Shown one piece after another: positions 6,530 through 9,957 of a stretch of DNA of 9,957 bases. Numbering within the stretch: position 1 is the stretch's first letter; each line of letters begins with the position of its first letter. The stretch is from contig JAOXRY010000140.1 in assembly GCA_025800305.1 (NCBI GenBank), positions 1-9,957 on the forward strand. The letters run 5' to 3'. Below the pieces are notes generated by a model. The model saw only the letters and a program-made list of their open reading frames with translations, had not been told where the DNA came from and did no database searches. This stretch comes from Campylobacterales bacterium. GTDB taxonomy: Bacteria; Campylobacterota; Campylobacteria; Campylobacterales; SZUA-545. Position numbers and translations under genes: made by a program.

Positions 6530-7938
6530 GCGGTTCTCCAATAATTTGGCTCGATAATTCTAATTACGTTTGTACTTCCTGCTTCTCCAATAGGATGACC
6601 AATTACATAGATGTAAGTTCTCTCTTTACAAATATATTTTCTCTCAACTGCATCTTGTGAAAATACCTTGATCAATCCTGCAACATCTTTTACATTCACA
6701 TCAAGATATGTAGGTCTCACACCCCAAACAAGATTTAGGTGTCTCACTGTATCAATATCGCTTGTTGTTGCGATAATTCTACTTTCAGGTCTAAACTGTG
6801 CAACCTTCTTTGCACTACTTCCTGTAAGGGTAAAAACAACAATTCCTGCTGGAAGAAGTGACTCACTAAGATGATCAACAGAAGAGGCAACAGCATCAAT
6901 TTTTGTATGTTCATCATGTCTTTGCTTGTGGAATGGGTAGATCTTTTCAATATCGTGAATCGACTTATCTAAAACACTTATACATTCCAATGGATAGTCT
7001 CCAACAGCTGTCTCATCAGAAAGCATAACAGCATCTGTCCCATCAAGAACTGCATTGGCAACATCTGAAACTTCTGCTCTTGTTGGATAGGGAGATTTGA
7101 TCATTGATGTCAGCATCTGTGTTGCTGTGATCGCTGGTTTTCCCATATAGTTTGCAACTTTTATAATTTTCTTTTGAATTTTTGGTACAAGTTCCACTCC
7201 AAGTTCCACTCCAAGATCTCCACGTGCTACCATAACACCATCACTAACACTTAAGATATCCTCAAGATTTGCAACAGCATCTTTTTTCTCAATTTTTGGA
7301 ATAAAAAGTGGTGGTCTTCCAAACTTAGAAGCAACTTCTCTTGCTAGTTCAATATCCTCTCTTTTCTGTACAAAACTAATTGCTGCAAAATCAACACCGT
7401 TTTTTACACCAAACTCAATATCCTTTTTATCTTTTTCTGTAATTACATCAATACTAAGTGTTAGATCTGGAAAGTTTACACCTTTTCTTGATGTTAGCTT
7501 TCCGCCAACTAAGATCTCTAACTTTGCTTTATCATTTTCAACTCCTAAAGCTTTTGCTCTTATTGTTCCATCAGCAAAATAGACTAAAGACTCTTCTTTA
7601 ATATCATTAATAATTGTTGGATTTTTAAAAGGTATTTCATTATCTCCCAACTCCTCTTCACAACTTAGATACCAGATCTCTCCTTTTTTTAGTTGAAGTT
7701 CACCGTCAATCTCTCCTACTCTGATTTTTGGTCCTGAAATATCTTGTAAAATTGCAACATATTTGCCAAGTTCTTTTTCTGCTTGTCTAATTATTTCGAT
7801 TGTTTTTTTATGAGACTCATGGGAACCATGGGAAAAATTCAGTCTAAATACATTTACACCAGCTGTTATAAGTTCTTTGATTTTTTCTAAGGAGTCTGTT
7901 GATGGCCCTACAGTTACAACGATTTTTGTTCTTCTCAT
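6526..7938 (-). CDS. pyk: Pyruvate kinase
   Basis: A 470-aa enzyme of normal bacterial length that converts phosphoenolpyruvate and ADP to pyruvate and ATP. It begins with MRRTKIVVTVGPS and FRLNFSHG (R32, N34, S36, H37). The B domain lies at about 68-163. The catalytic lysine and metal ligands are in FIPKIEKK (K215, E217) and ARGDLGVE (D241). The ATQMLTSM and PTRAEVSDVANAVLDGTDA blocks follow, and the C-terminal allosteric domain (about 330-470) appears intact. The ATG at 7938 has AGGA 6 bases upstream (complement at 7943-7946). A -10 lies about 32 bp upstream. Its stop overlaps the pepD start, suggesting a pyk-pepD operon. The GVELGVEL stretch comes from a short DNA direct repeat near 7187-7214 and looks normal for the family. 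Confidence 0.98.
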   Translation of the reverse strand: MRRTKIVVTVGPSTDSLEKIKELITAGVNVFRLNFSHGSHESHKKTIEIIRQAEKELGKYVAILQDISGPKIRVGEIDGELQLKKGEIWYLSCEEELGDNEIPFKNPTIINDIKEESLVYFADGTIRAKALGVENDKAKLEILVGGKLTSRKGVNFPDLTLSIDVITEKDKKDIEFGVKNGVDFAAISFVQKREDIELAREVASKFGRPPLFIPKIEKKDAVANLEDILSVSDGVMVARGDLGVELGVELVPKIQKKIIKVANYMGKPAITATQMLTSMIKSPYPTRAEVSDVANAVLDGTDAVMLSDETAVGDYPLECISVLDKSIHDIEKIYPFHKQRHDEHTKIDAVASSVDHLSESLLPAGIVVFTLTGSSAKKVAQFRPESRIIATTSDIDTVRHLNLVWGVRPTYLDVNVKDVAGLIKVFSQDAVERKYICKERTYIYVIGHPIGEAGSTNVIRIIEPNYWRTA

Positions 7939-7970
7939 TTGAATCCTAACTTTTTAAAATTTTATTTTTT

Positions 7971-7976
7971 ATTATA
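7971..7976 (-). promoter_or_regulatory. Probable -10 of the pyk promoter
   Basis: A perfect TATAAT on the minus strand, 32 bp before the pyk ATG, gives a predicted leader of about 26 nt that includes the AGGA ribosome-binding site. The nearest -35-like TTGCAC is 20 bp away, too far for standard spacing. Weak -35 boxes are common in Campylobacterota, so the -10 alone is given moderate weight. Confidence 0.6.
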
Positions 7977-7993
7977 ACCATAAAGCGATCCAT

Positions 7994-8022
7994 TTGGTGC
8001 AATGTAATGGTTATTTTATATT
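7994..8022 (+). promoter_or_regulatory. Probable promoter of the secreted four-cysteine protein
   Basis: TTGGTG (7994-7999), 17 bp, then TATATT (8017-8022) points rightward. A start near 8029 would leave about 16 nt before the ATG at 8045. The match is moderate (three of six in the -35). It is divergent from the pyk promoter, and the two share the roughly 105-bp gap. Confidence 0.45.
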
Positions 8023-8044
8023 CAAATCAGGTAAGATCTCTCTT

Positions 8045-8659
8045 ATGAAAAAACTGACACTTTACATATTCTTATCATTCTCTCTTTTAGGAGATGAGAA
8101 CTATTGCTCTTTTGTTAAAGAAAATACTGATAAAAAAGACAAAGCATATAACCATATAAATATTCTTTGTGATAATATGGAGAAAACAGCAAATAAGATC
8201 CACGATATCTACCGAAGCTCTAATAATCTTTCTTTGTACAAAAACGTTTTAATGAAGGACTCAGATCTGCTAACAACAAAAAATGGAACTGAAACTTACA
8301 ACTTCTCAACAAGAGAGGACTTTCGGGCTGTTTTTACTTCCCTTTCAGAAAAAGAATACAAAGAGATACTAGAAAACATCCGAACGAAAGAGATGAGAAG
8401 AAGATACGTCAATGCTCTTCTCAATGACATAGACAAAAACTACGACAGATCTAAAAGTGACTGTATCTCTGGAGGAATCGTCGAAGGCAATCAAATCATC
8501 GGAATTAAAAATAGAGGATTTATCACTGTAGAAGAGAGAGGTAAGATAATCTTAAGGTGGTATAAAGACAGTGATGATTGTCAGGTTGTGAAAGCTGAGG
8601 ATGATATGGAGTTTGGTTATTCTGAGTTTGAGGGTTTGGGAATAAGTTTATCCCCATAG
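8045..8659 (+). CDS. Hypothetical secreted/periplasmic protein, four cysteines
   Basis: A 204-aa protein I do not recognise. The ATG at 8045 is preferred over the in-frame TTG at 7994 because it opens a clear signal peptide: MKK, a hydrophobic core (4-15), then LLG before DEN. There is no lipobox cysteine, so it should be soluble in the periplasm or secreted. Cleavage after about residue 16 is a guess. The mature part is rich in charged residues and has four cysteines (C21, C42, C140, C179), an even number that would allow two disulfides. The region 95-125 (SEKEYKEILENIRTKEMRRR) is probably helical, and the C-terminal third looks beta-rich. No catalytic motif was seen. The Shine-Dalgarno sequence is weak. 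Expressed alone, it is divergent from pyk and ends 5 bp before the opposing gene. Confidence 0.8.
   Translation: MKKLTLYIFLSFSLLGDENYCSFVKENTDKKDKAYNHINILCDNMEKTANKIHDIYRSSNNLSLYKNVLMKDSDLLTTKNGTETYNFSTREDFRAVFTSLSEKEYKEILENIRTKEMRRRYVNALLNDIDKNYDRSKSDCISGGIVEGNQIIGIKNRGFITVEERGKIILRWYKDSDDCQVVKAEDDMEFGYSEFEGLGISLSP
8637..8656. other. Hairpin at the convergent gene junction
   Basis: TGGGAATA, loop AGTT, TATCCCCA forms an 8-bp stem that ends right before the TAG stop of the plus-strand gene. A T-rich stretch (TCTTTTTAAT, 8669-8678) comes 12 bases later, too far for a canonical intrinsic terminator. On the minus strand no T-run follows. It may be a weak terminator or an mRNA 3'-end stem, or chance. 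Confidence 0.3.
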
Positions 8660-8664
8660 CATGA

Positions 8665-9957
8665 TTATCTTTTTAATAATTCAATGAGTTCTTTTTCCTC
8701 TTTTTTAACCATGTTTGAAAAAAGAAAACTAAAATTTTCAACATAAGTCATTCTTTTCTTATGACTCTCTTCTGTAAAAAACTTTTTTAGTTCTTCAACC
8801 CCATAGTATTCTTTTTGAAAATCACAATAAACATGATTATCTTGATTAACATGATTCGGTACATTAATATTTAATATGTAGTCTGGTTGCATATCTTCAA
8901 ATGCTTTTGCTAAAGCTTTATCTTTAGTATACAAAATTGGAAAAACCTTTTCTACACTTAATGTGGAAGGCAATGTACAAATCAACATATCTCTAGCAGT
9001 ATTTGAAATATTTTCTAAATATTTCTTTTCTTTGGTATGAGGAGCATATGTTCTTACCTTATTAAAAAACTCATAATTATCATCTTTCCAAAATAATAAA
9101 ATTAGTTTTAATAGTCTATTGCTCAATGGAACATTTAAATTTGTTAATGATTCGAGAATATATTCTTTTCTCTTCATGATATGTGCTTTACTTTTCTTAC
9201 CTTTTGAAGGAAACAATATTCTGGATTTTAGTAAAATAATTAGTGTAAGTCTGTTTATATTGTAATACCTAAAAAAGCTCATTGCCTGATTGTTCATATA
9301 GGAAGAAATTTCTTTGATAAACTCTTCTTTATCTCTGATTAAAAAAGGTAGATTCTTGTGAACTATTTCAATATTTTTAAAAATTCCTTCTTGTGCTTTA
9401 CTTTTGTCATTTAGTCTAAATGATTTACCCATATTTTCATATCCAACTATAAACTGTTCTACTAAGTAAGGAGTGATATCAAAATTTACTTTTTGTGCTA
9501 TTAGTAAAGAAAAACTTTCATCTACTTGTACTTCTTTTCCCTGAAAATATCTCTCTAAATAACTAACAATATTACTATCAAGTGAGATTGAATAATTCAA
9601 AACTTTTGGAGATGTTACTATTGAGGTAATCGTTGACGAGTTAAAAATATTAATACCATCTTTCCCTATAAGAGGTATCAGAGTATTTGTTTTCTTTGCT
9701 ATTTCTTTTGGAAAAAATGATTTATAAACAAAAGGATTTGAAGAGTTTTCCAATTTTCTAACAATACTAATATTATATTTTTTTACAATAGTTAAATAAT
9801 CGTTTAACAAATTCAATATAACATCTGTATCCACTTGTTGTAGCTCTCTTAATTCTAAATCAAGTTCAGACAAAGTTTTTTCTTGTACAGGAATTTGGAA
9901 TACAACTGAATTAGGATCTTCATCTTTATGTACTGATACACCTGCGTTTTCTAGATC
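8665..9957 (-). CDS. Unrecognised protein, possible divergent PIN-like nuclease (5' end outside window)
   Basis: The reading frame is open to the window edge. Upstream of an in-frame TTG at 9873, another 28 codons (starting DLENAG, ending VQEKT) continue without a stop and look coding, so the true start is beyond 9957. I cannot assign a family. Three aspartates have PIN-like surroundings: SLDSNIVSYL (D codon 9577-9579), NTARDMLICT (D codon 8989-8991) and ILYTKDKALAKAF (D codon 8920-8922). In PIN nucleases, D residues occur at the first strand, a mid helix and a late strand in such contexts. The fourth acid is uncertain, perhaps E in YENMG, and the domain would be unusually long. A basic patch GKKSKAHIMKRK lies in the middle. 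It ends in a Glu/Lys-rich helix. It is convergent with the secreted-protein gene. Confidence 0.75.
   Translation of the reverse strand, partial: DLENAGVSVHKDEDPNSVVFQIPVQEKTLSELDLELRELQQVDTDVILNLLNDYLTIVKKYNISIVRKLENSSNPFVYKSFFPKEIAKKTNTLIPLIGKDGINIFNSSTITSIVTSPKVLNYSISLDSNIVSYLERYFQGKEVQVDESFSLLIAQKVNFDITPYLVEQFIVGYENMGKSFRLNDKSKAQEGIFKNIEIVHKNLPFLIRDKEEFIKEISSYMNNQAMSFFRYYNINRLTLIILLKSRILFPSKGKKSKAHIMKRKEYILESLTNLNVPLSNRLLKLILLFWKDDNYEFFNKVRTYAPHTKEKKYLENISNTARDMLICTLPSTLSVEKVFPILYTKDKALAKAFEDMQPDYILNINVPNHVNQDNHVYCDFQKEYYGVEELKKFFTEESHKKRMTYVENFSFLFSNMVKKEEKELIELLKR

Noticed and set aside
7187..7214. Short direct repeat inside pyk
   Set aside because: It encodes the GVELGVEL stretch of a normal pyruvate kinase active-site region.
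7994..8044. TTG start of the secreted protein
   Set aside because: The extra residues hide the signal peptide that begins at the ATG at 8045, and the TTG falls in the likely -35.

Overview
The window comes from a low-GC Campylobacterota (epsilonproteobacterial) chromosome. The 5' part of a 16S rRNA gene at the left end reads like a Sulfurimonas/Sulfurovum/Arcobacter-type gene, and the short helix near its interior end fits that group. Genus was not resolved, because no alignment could be run. Codon use is AT-rich throughout, and several genes appear to start at TTG.

Nearly everything is on the minus strand, so the genes read from right to left. From the right edge: an unrecognised protein open to the window edge (8665-9957), whose spaced aspartates suggest a divergent PIN-like nuclease; a small secreted four-cysteine protein on the plus strand (8045-8659), tail to tail with it; pyruvate kinase pyk (6526-7938), divergent from the secreted protein; and an M20 aminoacyl-histidine dipeptidase pepD (5288-6529), coupled to pyk by a TTGA stop/start overlap.

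Next comes a tight toxin-antitoxin cluster. yefM (antitoxin, 4960-5211) overlaps yoeB (ribosome-dependent mRNA endonuclease, 4703-4963) by ATGA. Only one base separates yoeB from a PIN-PhoH fusion ATPase/RNase of the PhoH2 type (3313-4701). A large membrane histidine kinase with a Cache sensor region and HAMP (990-3278) follows after 34 bases. The yefM promoter has three TTGTCA boxes, two of them touching the -35 and -10, which look like an autoregulatory operator.

The left end (1-940) is the start of an rRNA operon: a perfect-consensus promoter (TTGACA, 17 bp, TATAAT) with an AT-rich UP-like stretch, a leader of about 430 nt with a boxB-like hairpin, a boxA antitermination motif and a further hairpin, then 16S rRNA running off the window.

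The most notable feature is the yefM-yoeB-phoH2 arrangement. It puts a ribosome-targeting RNase toxin and a PIN/PhoH RNA-processing enzyme in what looks like one transcription unit. The parts are known families; the combination and its possible extension to the sensor kinase are inference. No mobile element, CRISPR array or tRNA was seen.
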